Under the pieces are notes generated by a model that worked only from the letters and a program-made list of their open reading frames with translations, was not told where the DNA came from and did not search any database. Shown here piece by piece: positions 53,975 through 62,049 of a DNA stretch of 64,000 nucleotides. The position numbers were made by a program, and so were the translations under genes. Where the stretch lies: contig JACKFA010000005.1 in the NCBI GenBank assembly GCA_020632715.1, forward strand, positions 124,001 to 188,000, read 5' to 3'. Source of the DNA: Deltaproteobacteria bacterium. Lineage in GTDB: Bacteria; Myxococcota_A; UBA9042; PHBI01. How positions within the stretch are numbered: the first letter of the stretch is position 1; every line of letters begins with the position of its first letter.

Positions 53975-53996
53975 TGACACTATACACTGAGTGTCA
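53975..53996. promoter_or_regulatory. Inverted repeat before the molybdoenzyme operon
   Basis: TGACACT (53975-53981) and AGTGTCA (53990-53996) form a perfect 7-bp palindrome with an 8-base spacer. The left arm overlaps TTGACA, a consensus -35 box. A regulator of the oxidoreductase genes could bind here. Confidence 0.5.
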
Positions 53997-54110
53997 GGTT
54001 GCCCTGCTCGCGTCGGCCTCGTCACCGTATTCCATTGATCACAAGGGCAGTTGTCGACTGGCACATCGCTTGCCAACCCCCCAGGGCGACGCTGGACCCT
54101 GGAGGGCTCA

Positions 54111-56336
54111 ATGGCGATCGGCCGGCGTACATTCATCAAGATCGTAGGCGCCTCGGCGGGCGCGACCGCCGTGGGCGTCGGGCTGGGCTCGCGCCTCCTG
54201 GCGTCGAACGACTACGTCCCGGACCCAGGCACCGACGGGGACGAGGTCATCCCGACCTTCTGCGAGATCTGCTTCTGGAAGTGCGGCGTCCTCGCGCACA
54301 AGAAGGACGGGCGGATCACCAAGATCGTGGGAAACCCGGCGCACCCGCTCTCCCGCGGCCGCCTCTGCCCGCGCGGCACCGGCGGCACCGGCCTCCTCTA
54401 CGATCCCGACCGGCTGAAGCGCCCGCTCATCCGCAAGGAAGCCCGCGGGAAGCAGGTCTTCGAGGAGGTGAGCTGGGACGAGGCCCTCGACCACATCGCG
54501 GCCAAGCTGAAGGAGGTCGCGGCGAAGCACGGCCCCGAGTCGGTGGCCCTCTTCAACCACGGCTACGGCGCGTCGTGGATCAAGGCGCTCGTCCAGGCCT
54601 ACGGGAGCGACAACGTCGGCGCGCCGTCCTACGCGCAGTGCCGCGGGTCGCGCGAGAAGGCGTTCGAGCTCACCTACGGCAGCGCCGTCGGCTCTCCCGA
54701 GGTGCTCGACATCGAGAACACGCGCGTCCTCACGCTCATCGGCAGCCACCTCGGCGAGAACATGCACAACACGCAGGTCCAGGAGCTCGCGGACGCCATC
54801 GGCGCCGGCGCCGAGCTCGTCGTCGTGGACCCGCGCTTCTCGACGGCAGCCGGCAAGGCGCGCTACTGGCTCCCGATCCGCCCCGGCACGGACATCGCGC
54901 TCCTGCTCGCCTGGATGCACGTCATCGTGAAGGAGCGCCTGTACGACCGCGACTACGTCGCGAAGTACGCCGTCGGCTTCGAGGAGCTCGAGAAGCACGT
55001 CGCCGACAAGACCCCCGAGTGGGCGTCGGTCGAGACGGGCATCGCGCCCGAGCTCATCGTCGAGACCGCGCGCTTCATCGCCGGCGCGCGCCCGGCCTCG
55101 CTCGTCCACCCTGGGCGCCGCTCGAACTGGTACGGCGACGACACCCAGCGCGGCCGCTCCGTCGCCATCCTGAACGCGCTCCTCGGCAGCTGGGGCAGGA
55201 AGGGCGGCTTCTTCCTCCCGACGAGCTACGCCGTCCCCAAGGTGCCCGCCTCCAAGAAGATCGAGCACCACTTCAAGGAGCCGCCGGACGCGCCGCTCGA
55301 CCGCCCGGTGCCCTTCCTCGGCGAGGCGCTCGCGCACGGCCTCCGCGACGCGAGCATCCCCGGCGCCAACGTCGCCTACCCGATCAAGGCGTGGATCGTC
55401 TACGGGACGAACCTCCTGCAGGCGCTCCCCGAGCCCGAGAAGACCGTGAAGGCCCTCGAGGCGCTCGACTTCGTGGTCGCCATCGACGTCCTGCCGGCCG
55501 AGATCACCGGCTGGGCCGACGTCGTGCTGCCCGAGGCGACCTACCTCGAGCGCTTCGACGACCTCCACGCGCCGCCGTGGAAGCGCGGCTACGTGGCCAT
55601 CCGGCAGCCGGTCGTCCCGCCGCTCCACGACTCGAAGCCGGGCTCGTGGATCGCCTGGGAGCTCGGGAAGCGCCTCGGCCTCACGGACTACCTCCAGGGT
55701 GACGTCGAGTCCTACCTCGACGCGCGGCTGAAGAAGATCGGCTCGAGCCTGACCGAGCTCAAGGCGCGCGGCGTGCTGCTCGCGAAGCGCGAGCCGACCT
55801 TCATCGAGGAGGGCCTGGAGCCGACCTTCGCGACGCCATCCGGGAAGATCGAGCTCTTCTCGAAGCAGCTCGAGGACGCCGGTCTCCCGCCGCTCCCGCA
55901 GTACACCCCGCCGGCGCCGGCGCCCGCCGGGCACTTCCGCCTCCTCGTGGGGCGCGCGCCGATGCACACCTTCGGGCGCACCACGAACAACCCCTTCCTC
56001 GGGCGCGTGATGCGCGAGAACGTCGTGTGGCTCAACGCGAAGCGCGCGCGCGAGCTCGGCTTCGAGACCGGCGACGACGTGGTCGTCGTGAACCAGGACG
56101 GCGCCAAGGCCGGCCCCATCAAGGTCCGCGCGACGGAGGGGATCCGCCCGGACTGCGTCTACATGGTGCACGGCTTCGGCCACGCCTCGAAGGAGCTGCA
56201 CTTTGCGTTCTCGCGCGGCGCGGACGACTCCCAGCTCGTCACGCGCGTCGCGATCGACCCGGTGATGGGCGGCACGGGGATCAACGTGAACTTCGTCCGC
56301 CTCGAGCGGGCCGCCGCGAGTGAGGTGTCGGCATGA
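54111..56336 (+). CDS. Molybdopterin oxidoreductase, Psr/Phs-type catalytic subunit
   Basis: 741 residues from ATG 54111 (GGAGG upstream). The N-terminus has a Tat signal (GRRTFIKIVG then a hydrophobic stretch), so it folds before export. Cys51, Cys54, Cys58 and Cys86 bind a [4Fe-4S] cluster (CEICFWKC...LCPRG). Cys177 (APSYAQCRGSR) occupies the molybdenum-ligand position, as in polysulfide reductase PsrA and thiosulfate reductase PhsA. The dinucleotide-binding end (PDCVYMVHGFGHAS) is complete. It probably reduces or oxidises thiosulfate, polysulfide or tetrathionate-like sulfur; arsenate- or selenate-type use is less likely but possible. Partner subunits follow directly. Confidence 0.93.
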   Translation: MAIGRRTFIKIVGASAGATAVGVGLGSRLLASNDYVPDPGTDGDEVIPTFCEICFWKCGVLAHKKDGRITKIVGNPAHPLSRGRLCPRGTGGTGLLYDPDRLKRPLIRKEARGKQVFEEVSWDEALDHIAAKLKEVAAKHGPESVALFNHGYGASWIKALVQAYGSDNVGAPSYAQCRGSREKAFELTYGSAVGSPEVLDIENTRVLTLIGSHLGENMHNTQVQELADAIGAGAELVVVDPRFSTAAGKARYWLPIRPGTDIALLLAWMHVIVKERLYDRDYVAKYAVGFEELEKHVADKTPEWASVETGIAPELIVETARFIAGARPASLVHPGRRSNWYGDDTQRGRSVAILNALLGSWGRKGGFFLPTSYAVPKVPASKKIEHHFKEPPDAPLDRPVPFLGEALAHGLRDASIPGANVAYPIKAWIVYGTNLLQALPEPEKTVKALEALDFVVAIDVLPAEITGWADVVLPEATYLERFDDLHAPPWKRGYVAIRQPVVPPLHDSKPGSWIAWELGKRLGLTDYLQGDVESYLDARLKKIGSSLTELKARGVLLAKREPTFIEEGLEPTFATPSGKIELFSKQLEDAGLPPLPQYTPPAPAPAGHFRLLVGRAPMHTFGRTTNNPFLGRVMRENVVWLNAKRARELGFETGDDVVVVNQDGAKAGPIKVRATEGIRPDCVYMVHGFGHASKELHFAFSRGADDSQLVTRVAIDPVMGGTGINVNFVRLERAAASEVSA

Positions 56337-56878
56337 GCACTGGCAAACGCTACGCGATGACCGTCGACACCCGGCGCTGCGTCGGCTGCTCGGCGTGCGT
56401 GCTCGCGTGCATGGCGGAGAACGACGTCCCCGAGGGCTACTGCCGCGACTGGATCGTGAGCGAGATCCACGGCGAGTTCCCGAACCTGACCCAGGAGATC
56501 CGGAGCGAGCGCTGCATGCACTGCTCGAACCCGCCGTGCGTCGAGGTGTGCCCCACGGGCGCGAGCTTCGTGCACGACGGCGGCGTCGTCCTCGTCGACC
56601 CGCACAAGTGCACCGGCTGCAAGGCCTGCATCGCCTCGTGCCCCTACGACGCCCGCTACGTCCACCCGGACGGGCACGTCGACAAGTGCACCTTCTGCAT
56701 CCACCGCGTCGAGCGCGGCGACAACCCGGCGTGCGTCAGCGTCTGCCCCACGAAGGCCTTGACCTTCGGCGACCTGAACGACCCGACCTCCGAGGTGTCG
56801 AAGCTCCTCCGGACGCGCGAGTACAAGGTCCTGCAGCCCGAGGCGGGGACCGAGCCCAACGTCTTCTTCCTGAAGTGA
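56333..56878 (+). CDS. Iron-sulfur electron-transfer subunit (PsrB/DmsB/NrfC-like)
   Basis: 181 residues, start overlapping the previous stop by 4 bases (ATGA). Sixteen cysteines in four ferredoxin-type sets give four [4Fe-4S] clusters: CVGCSACVLAC, CMHCSNPPCVEVC, CTGCKACIASC, CTFCIHRV plus CVSVCP. It takes electrons between the membrane quinone subunit and the molybdenum subunit on the periplasmic side. It has no signal peptide and should travel with the Tat-exported subunit. It precedes the NrfD-type gene by 13 bp. Confidence 0.95.
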   Translation: MSTGKRYAMTVDTRRCVGCSACVLACMAENDVPEGYCRDWIVSEIHGEFPNLTQEIRSERCMHCSNPPCVEVCPTGASFVHDGGVVLVDPHKCTGCKACIASCPYDARYVHPDGHVDKCTFCIHRVERGDNPACVSVCPTKALTFGDLNDPTSEVSKLLRTREYKVLQPEAGTEPNVFFLK

Positions 56879-56891
56879 CGGTGGAGGATCC

Positions 56892-57875
56892 ATGAACCCC
56901 CATGACGTCGTCGAAGTCATCTCGAACCGCGCGAACCCGGGCATCGACCCCCACCTCCACGTGTGGGGCTGGGAGATCCCGGGCTACCTCTTCCTCGGCG
57001 GCGTCGTCGCCGGGCTCCTCGTGCTCCTCGCGGCCCTCGAGCTCACCCGCAAGCGCCGCCCGACCTCGGGCGCCGCGCAGTGGATGCCGCTCGTCGCGAT
57101 CGTGCTGCTGTCTCTCGGGATGGGGCTCCTCTTCCTCGATCTCGCGAACAAGGAGCACGTCTACCGCTTCTACACGACCTTCCAGCCGACCTCCCCGATG
57201 AGCTGGGGCTCGTGGATCCTGCTCCTCGTCTACCCCGCGCTCGTCCTGCTCTTCCTGTCGGGTCTCGACGAGCAGCGCCGCGACGCGCTCGTCGCCTGGA
57301 AGCCCGTCGCGCGCCTGCGCCTCGCGCGCCTCCTGCGCTGGGCCATGGCCTTCGGTGACCGCCACCGCCGCGGCGTCGTGTGGCTGAGCCTCCTCGCGGG
57401 GGTCGGGCTCGGCGCCTACACCGGGCTCCTCCTCGGCACGATGGCCGCTCGCCCCACGTGGAACAGCGGCGTCATGGGCCCGCTCTTCCTGACGTCGGGC
57501 ATCTCGACCGGCGCCGCCGTCATGCTCCTCACGCGCCTCGACCCCGACGAGACCGCAGCCCTCGTGCGCTGGGACATCATGGCCATCGCGGTCGAGCTCG
57601 TCCTCCTGACCATGCTCCTCCTCGGCCTCTCGAGCGGCGGCACCAACGCGCAGGCCGCCGCGAGCGGCTTCCTCGGCGGCGCCTACACCGCGTCGTTCTG
57701 GTCGCTCGTCGTGATGGCCGGGCTCGTCGTCCCGCTCATCCTGAACGTGCTCGAGGTCAAGCGGCACACGCGCATGACGCTCTTCGCGCCAGCGCTCGTG
57801 CTCATCGGCGGCCTCGCGCTGCGCGCCATCTTCGTCGCCGCGGGCCAGGCCCACGTCGTCGGCGTTCTCCACTGA
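56892..57875 (+). CDS. NrfD/PsrC-type quinone-interacting membrane subunit
   Basis: 327 residues with eight or nine hydrophobic helices. It starts WGWEIPGYLFLGGVVAGLLV, the NrfD/PsrC entry motif, and has PTSPMSWGSWILLLVYPALV and PLFLTSGISTGAAVMLLTRL. It carries no cofactor but holds the menaquinone/ubiquinone site and passes electrons to the iron-sulfur subunit. With the preceding two genes it completes a membrane-bound molybdoenzyme of the Psr class. A good GGAGG precedes the ATG. Confidence 0.93.
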   Translation: MNPHDVVEVISNRANPGIDPHLHVWGWEIPGYLFLGGVVAGLLVLLAALELTRKRRPTSGAAQWMPLVAIVLLSLGMGLLFLDLANKEHVYRFYTTFQPTSPMSWGSWILLLVYPALVLLFLSGLDEQRRDALVAWKPVARLRLARLLRWAMAFGDRHRRGVVWLSLLAGVGLGAYTGLLLGTMAARPTWNSGVMGPLFLTSGISTGAAVMLLTRLDPDETAALVRWDIMAIAVELVLLTMLLLGLSSGGTNAQAAASGFLGGAYTASFWSLVVMAGLVVPLILNVLEVKRHTRMTLFAPALVLIGGLALRAIFVAAGQAHVVGVLH

Positions 57876-57916
57876 GTCGAGTGTCCCGGGCCGCGCGCCC
57901 GGAGGAGGCGAAGGTC

Positions 57917-58441
57917 GTGAACCCCACCTACCACAAGGCCGATTGGAACCCCTACGTCGCGGGGATCGCGCTCGGGCTCGTGCTCCTGCTCACCTACGTC
58001 CTCATGGGCTTCGGGCTCGGCTCGTCCTCGGCCGCGACGCGGCTCGCGGTCGCCGGCGTCTCCGTCGTCGCCCCCGACGCCGTCGCGGACAACGCCTACC
58101 TCGGACAGTACGTCGCGCACGGCGCGAACGCCCTCGACGACTGGATGATCTTCGAGGTCATCGGCGTGCTCCTCGGCGGCGTCCTCGCCGCCTACTCGGG
58201 GGGCCGCATCAAGCGCGGCGAGCTCCTCCGCGGCCCGACGACGTCGAAGGCGACGCGCATCGCCTTCGCCATCGCGGGCGGCGTCCTGATGGGCTTCGCG
58301 GCCCGCCTGGCGCGCGGCTGCACGTCCGGCCAGGCGCTCACGGGCGGCGCGGCGCTCGCCGTCGGCTCCTGGGTCTTCATGATGGCGGTGTTCGCGGGCG
58401 GCTACGTGGCGGCCCCGTTCGCGCGGAGGCAGTGGCGATGA
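57917..58441 (+). CDS. YeeE/YedE-family membrane protein, first of a second pair
   Basis: 174 residues from GTG 57917, preceded by GGAGGAGGCGAAGG. Four membrane helices and the signature ARGCTSGQALTGGAALAVGS with its conserved Cys. It starts NPTYHKADWNPYVAGIALGL, which is typical of YeeE members encoded near sulfur oxidoreductases. It should pass thiosulfate or a sulfur intermediate to the Psr enzyme. It overlaps the next start by 4 bases (ATGA). Confidence 0.9.
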   Translation: MNPTYHKADWNPYVAGIALGLVLLLTYVLMGFGLGSSSAATRLAVAGVSVVAPDAVADNAYLGQYVAHGANALDDWMIFEVIGVLLGGVLAAYSGGRIKRGELLRGPTTSKATRIAFAIAGGVLMGFAARLARGCTSGQALTGGAALAVGSWVFMMAVFAGGYVAAPFARRQWR

Positions 58442-59616
58442 TGCCCATCTACCAGAACGGCGGGTTCGACTACCCCGTGGCGATGATGCTCGCCACGCTC
58501 CTCGGCGTCGGCTTCGGCTTCGTGCTCGAGCGCGCCGGCTTCGGGCGCGCGAACGTGCTCGTGGCGCAGTTCCACGGCACCGACATGCGCGTCCTCAAGG
58601 TGATGTTCACGGCCATCGCCACGACGGCCGTGGGCATCGGCCTCCTCTCGGGCTTCGGCGTCATGGACGTCGGGAAGCTCGTGATCCCCGAGACCTTCAT
58701 GTGGCCGCAGCTCGTCGGTGGGCTCCTCCTCGGCGTCGGCTTCGTCATCAGCGGCTATTGCCCGGGGACGGCGGTCGTCGCCTCCGCGTCGGGCCACGTC
58801 GACGGGCTCTACACGCTCGGCGGCGTCATGGTGGGCTCGCTCCTCTTCGGCTTCGTCTACCCCCTCGTCGAGGGCTTCTACGAGGCGGGCGACATGGGCC
58901 GGCTCGTCTTCCCGGACGTGCTCGGGATCCCGTGGGCCGTGCTCGCCCTCGCCGTGGCGCTCATGGCGGTCGGCTCGTTCGTGCTCGCCGAGTGGATCGA
59001 GCGCAAGGTCTCGGCGAAGCAGGGCATCGACGCCCCGAGCGACCCGCCGCGCGTCCGGAACCGCACGCTCGGCGCGCTCGGCGCGGTCGCCGTCGGCGCG
59101 CTCGTCACGCTCGCCGTGCCGGAGCCGGAGCCAGCGGCGCCGAAGGCCCCGGAGCTCGCCTCGCTCTCCGCTGTCGACCTCGCGCGGCAGATCGCGAGCG
59201 AGCCCGACGGCGTCTACGTCGTCGACCTGCGCTCGCCCGCCGAGTGCGCGAAGGGCGGCGGCGTCCCGGGCGCGATGTGCCTCCCCGCGGACGACGCCAG
59301 CGCCTCGTTCCTCGCGACCCTGCCCCCGACGCGCCCGCTCGTGCTCGTCGACGCCGACGGCGCCGGCGCCGTGCCGCCCGCCGCCGGGCGCTTCGCGGGG
59401 ACGGCCTACCGCGTCGAGGGAGGGCTCGCGGCCTTCCAGAAGGACGTCCTGACCGCGCCCGCGCCGCCGACCGAGGCGACGCCCGAGGCGCTGTCGAGCT
59501 ATCGCATGCGCGCCGCGCTGCACGCGCGGTTCACGGGCGCGGCGGCGCCGGTGGACGCGCCGATGCCGACGGTGAAGCCCGTCCAGCGCGCGGTGAAGAA
59601 GGGCGGCGGCTGCTGA
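58438..59616 (+). CDS. YeeE/YedE protein fused to a rhodanese-like domain
   Basis: 392 residues (391 from the second ATG). The N-terminal 230 residues are the second YeeE/YedE half with conserved FVISGYCPGTAVVASASGHV. A periplasmic or cytosolic linker leads to a rhodanese-like domain (about 245-345: YVVDLRSPAECAKGGGVPGA, RPLVLVDADGAGAVPP, YRVEGGLAAFQKDVL). The usual CRxGxR active-site loop is replaced by VDADGAGAVPP, so the domain has no catalytic Cys. The C-terminus ends KKGGGC, giving one free Cys at the very end. The last gene of the molybdoenzyme operon. The domain may bind rather than transfer sulfur. Confidence 0.88.
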   Translation: MMPIYQNGGFDYPVAMMLATLLGVGFGFVLERAGFGRANVLVAQFHGTDMRVLKVMFTAIATTAVGIGLLSGFGVMDVGKLVIPETFMWPQLVGGLLLGVGFVISGYCPGTAVVASASGHVDGLYTLGGVMVGSLLFGFVYPLVEGFYEAGDMGRLVFPDVLGIPWAVLALAVALMAVGSFVLAEWIERKVSAKQGIDAPSDPPRVRNRTLGALGAVAVGALVTLAVPEPEPAAPKAPELASLSAVDLARQIASEPDGVYVVDLRSPAECAKGGGVPGAMCLPADDASASFLATLPPTRPLVLVDADGAGAVPPAAGRFAGTAYRVEGGLAAFQKDVLTAPAPPTEATPEALSSYRMRAALHARFTGAAAPVDAPMPTVKPVQRAVKKGGGC

Positions 59617-59640
59617 GAGAGCCCGGCGAGGGCGGAGCGT

Positions 59641-60459
59641 TCACGAGAGCCAGGGCGAGGGCCCCTCGCTGCCGGCGCGGGCGTAGACCATGGCGTCTGG
59701 ATCTGGGCTGCGGCCGGACCACCAGATCCAGAGGCCGAGCCCCCCATAGAACGCGCCGGTGAGGCCGAGCATGGCCCAGCCCGGGACCGGGCCGTAGCCG
59801 ATGCCACCGTAGAGGTCGCGCGCCGAGATGTGGGCGCCCGCGAAGACGACCTTCACGTCGCCGGCCTCGCTGACGATGGCCGCGATGCGCGCGATCCAGC
59901 AGAGGAGGAGGAGGAGGAAGATCCAGATGTAGTTGCGGCGCAGACGCGAGCCCGTCGCGCGCATGAAGGAGAGCTTGTAGGCGGGGCGCAGGAGGTCGGC
60001 AGCGAGGTGCTCGCGCCACGCGGGGATGGTCGGGCGCTGGTCCCGGAGCTGAGGGACGATGAAGTGTGCCTCGATGAGGCGCGTACGCTGGCGCCAGACA
60101 TCGTAGAAGCGGTAGCGGCGCCCCTCGATGCAGAGGAGCAGCAGCACGATCAGGCCGCCGAGCGGGATGATGACGTGCGGGATGTCGGGCCGGCTGAACG
60201 CGACCGAGACGAGGGCGGCGGTCGTGCCGATGGCCCAGTTGGTCGTGGCGTCCATGCGCTGGCGCCAGACGTCGCCGCGGCCGATCTCCGCGCGGTAGAA
60301 GTGGACGAGCGGCGTGACCGCCGCGTCGGGGAGGCGCGAGGCGGGAGCCGGGTCCTGCGCTCGCCCGCCGTCCTGGGAGGGGTCGATGATGACGCCGGGA
60401 TCGGGCTCCCCGGCGTCGGCCCTGGTCGGGAGGTCAAGGGGCGCGTCGGGTTTCGGCAT
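59641..60459 (-). CDS. DUF2270-type membrane protein
   Basis: 272 residues from ATG 60459, with GAGGAG 7 bases upstream. A soluble N-terminus (DAAVTPLVHFYRAEIGRGDVW) leads to a membrane pair (TTNWAIGTTAALVSVAFS; IPLGGLIVLLLLCIEGRRYR), then YDVWRQRTRLIEAHFIVPQL and two more C-terminal helices (YIWIFLLLLLCWIARIAAI; WAMLGLTGAFYGGLGLWIW). The RRYRFYDVWR...E pattern is the DUF2270 signature. Function unknown. Separated by 151 bp from the flavin reductase gene upstream on the same strand. Confidence 0.85.
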   Translation of the reverse strand: MPKPDAPLDLPTRADAGEPDPGVIIDPSQDGGRAQDPAPASRLPDAAVTPLVHFYRAEIGRGDVWRQRMDATTNWAIGTTAALVSVAFSRPDIPHVIIPLGGLIVLLLLCIEGRRYRFYDVWRQRTRLIEAHFIVPQLRDQRPTIPAWREHLAADLLRPAYKLSFMRATGSRLRRNYIWIFLLLLLCWIARIAAIVSEAGDVKVVFAGAHISARDLYGGIGYGPVPGWAMLGLTGAFYGGLGLWIWWSGRSPDPDAMVYARAGSEGPSPWLS

Positions 60460-60610
60460 GAGAGGCTCCTCGGCGCTGGGCGATCGCCGGGAGCATCGCA
60501 CGAACGGGCCGCCGGCGCCCATCGGCGCCCCCCGTGGACGGGCGCGACGTCGCCGGTGACGTCGCCGACGGCCCGGCCGGGAGGCGCCGTGCGCGCGCCG
60601 GCGAGGTCCC

Positions 60611-61162
60611 TCACCACGCGACGGGCGGCACCTTCGGGGCCCACGCGACGAAGGCGTGGAGGAACTTGCTGAGGAAGTCGCGCGTCCCCCGATCGGTGAC
60701 GACACCGCTGTCGATCTTGGCGTGGGCCTGCGCGACGAGCACCTCCGGGTACGGGAAGGGCTGCGCGAGCATGCCGAGCAGGATGGTCTTCAGCTGCTGG
60801 TGGGCGCGCGCGGTGCCGATGGTGCTGCCCGAGGCGCCGAGGATCCCGACCGGCTTCGACGCGAAGACGGACTTGTAGCCGGGGCGGGAGGCCCAGTCGA
60901 TGGCGTTCTTGAGCGGGCCGGGGACGCCGTAGTTGTACTCGGGGGTGGCGATGATGACGGCGTCGGCGTCGCGGATCTGCGCCTTCAGGCGGACGACGGC
61001 GGGGACGGCGTCGGCGTCGAGGTCGTCGTTGTAGAGGGGGAGGTCGCCGATCTCGGCGCGCTCGATGGTCACGCTGTCGGGGGCGAGCTCCTCGAGGGTG
61101 GCGACGACGGCGGTGTTGTGGGAGGCCTTCCGCAGGCTGCCCGAGATGGCGAGGATCTTCAT
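60611..61162 (-). CDS. NADPH-dependent FMN reductase
   Basis: 183 residues. Flavodoxin-like fold: phosphate-binding loop AISGSLRKASHNTAV, the family signature ATPEYNYGVPGPLKNAIDWA and a conserved GILGASGSTIGTARAH. Members (YieF/ChrR, ArsH, SsuE-like) reduce quinones, chromate or azo compounds with NAD(P)H. Its start is 61 bp after the pirin gene, so the two form an operon divergent from lysR. Probably induced by the LysR regulator's effector and involved in detoxifying redox-active compounds. Confidence 0.94.
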   Translation of the reverse strand: MKILAISGSLRKASHNTAVVATLEELAPDSVTIERAEIGDLPLYNDDLDADAVPAVVRLKAQIRDADAVIIATPEYNYGVPGPLKNAIDWASRPGYKSVFASKPVGILGASGSTIGTARAHQQLKTILLGMLAQPFPYPEVLVAQAHAKIDSGVVTDRGTRDFLSKFLHAFVAWAPKVPPVAW

Positions 61163-61223
61163 GATGTCTCCGTGTGGGCGAAGCGGGCGCGCCGCCGGAG
61201 CAGCGCGCCCAGGGGTAGCGTGA

Positions 61224-61913
61224 CTACGCGAGGTCGAAGAGCAAGAGCTCGGCGGGCTCGGTCGCGGTGATGGCGAGGGTCCCCGCCTCGTCCGTCGCGA
61301 GACCGTCGCCGTCGCGGAGGTCGCTCCCAGCGGCGGTGACGGCGCCGCGGGCGACGTGGAGCCAGAGGCGCCGACCGGTGGGCACCACGTGCTCGGCGGA
61401 CTCGCCGGGCTCGAGGACCGCGCGGAAGACGCGCACGTCCTGCTTCACGGTGAGCACGCCGTCGGCGGGATCGCCCGAGGCGACGAGCTGGAGGCCCGGC
61501 GCGACCGGGAAGGCGCGCTGGTCGTAGCCCGGCGTCGTGCCGCGCTCGCGGGGGATGATCCAGATCTGGAGGAAGTGGACCGCCGCGTCGCGCGACGGGT
61601 TCATCTCGCTGTGGACGACACCCGAGCCGGCGCTCATGAGCTGCACCTCGCCAGGGCGGATGACGGAGCCGTTCCCCATCGAGTCGCGGTGCGCGAGCTG
61701 CCCGTCGAGGACGTAGCTGATGATCTCCATGTCGCGGTGCGGGTGGGCGCCGAAGCCGCGGCCAGGGGCCACGCGGTCGTCGTTGATGACGCGGAGCGCG
61801 CCGAAGCCCATGTGGCGCGGGTCGTGGTAGTCGGCGAAGGAGAAGGTGTGGTGGCTGTCGAGCCAGCCGTGGTCCGCGTGACCGCGGTCGTCGGCGCGTC
61901 GGATCTGCAGCAT
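61224..61913 (-). CDS. Pirin-family bicupin protein
   Basis: 229 residues from ATG 61913 with AGGAGA 6 bases upstream. The pirin N-terminal cupin carries the metal-binding pattern HPHRDMEIISYVLDG and HSEMNPS, with HTFSFADYHDPRHMGFGALR before it. The C-terminal cupin is present. The length (about 230) matches YhhW, which oxidises quercetin. Cytosolic. Together with the flavin reductase gene it forms the operon next to lysR, a common arrangement for aromatic or quinone stress. Confidence 0.93.
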   Translation of the reverse strand: MLQIRRADDRGHADHGWLDSHHTFSFADYHDPRHMGFGALRVINDDRVAPGRGFGAHPHRDMEIISYVLDGQLAHRDSMGNGSVIRPGEVQLMSAGSGVVHSEMNPSRDAAVHFLQIWIIPRERGTTPGYDQRAFPVAPGLQLVASGDPADGVLTVKQDVRVFRAVLEPGESAEHVVPTGRRLWLHVARGAVTAAGSDLRDGDGLATDEAGTLAITATEPAELLLFDLA

Positions 61914-62010
61914 GGGGTCTCCTGGGTTCGCGGTTTCGTCTGAGCTCGTTCGCTCGTTCGTGATGTCGCCAACCCTACGGTCGCCGACCCATACGCGGAA
62001 GCCATGATGT

Positions 62011-62029
62011 TTCGATTCAATCCATCGAA
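62011..62029. promoter_or_regulatory. LysR-type operator between pirin and lysR genes
   Basis: TTCGAT-N7-ATCGAA (62011-62029), a perfect inverted repeat that contains a T-N11-A core, lies 20 bp before the lysR ATG in the shared divergent promoter. TAGGAT (62038-62043), 6 bp before the ATG, may be the lysR -10. Confidence 0.65.
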
Positions 62030-62049
62030 TATTGCGATAGGATGTCGCC

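Noticed and set aside
53959..54110. Additional small gene between the cytochrome and the molybdoenzyme
   Set aside because: Frames here are short, lack a start with Shine-Dalgarno, and cover the palindrome; it looks purely regulatory.
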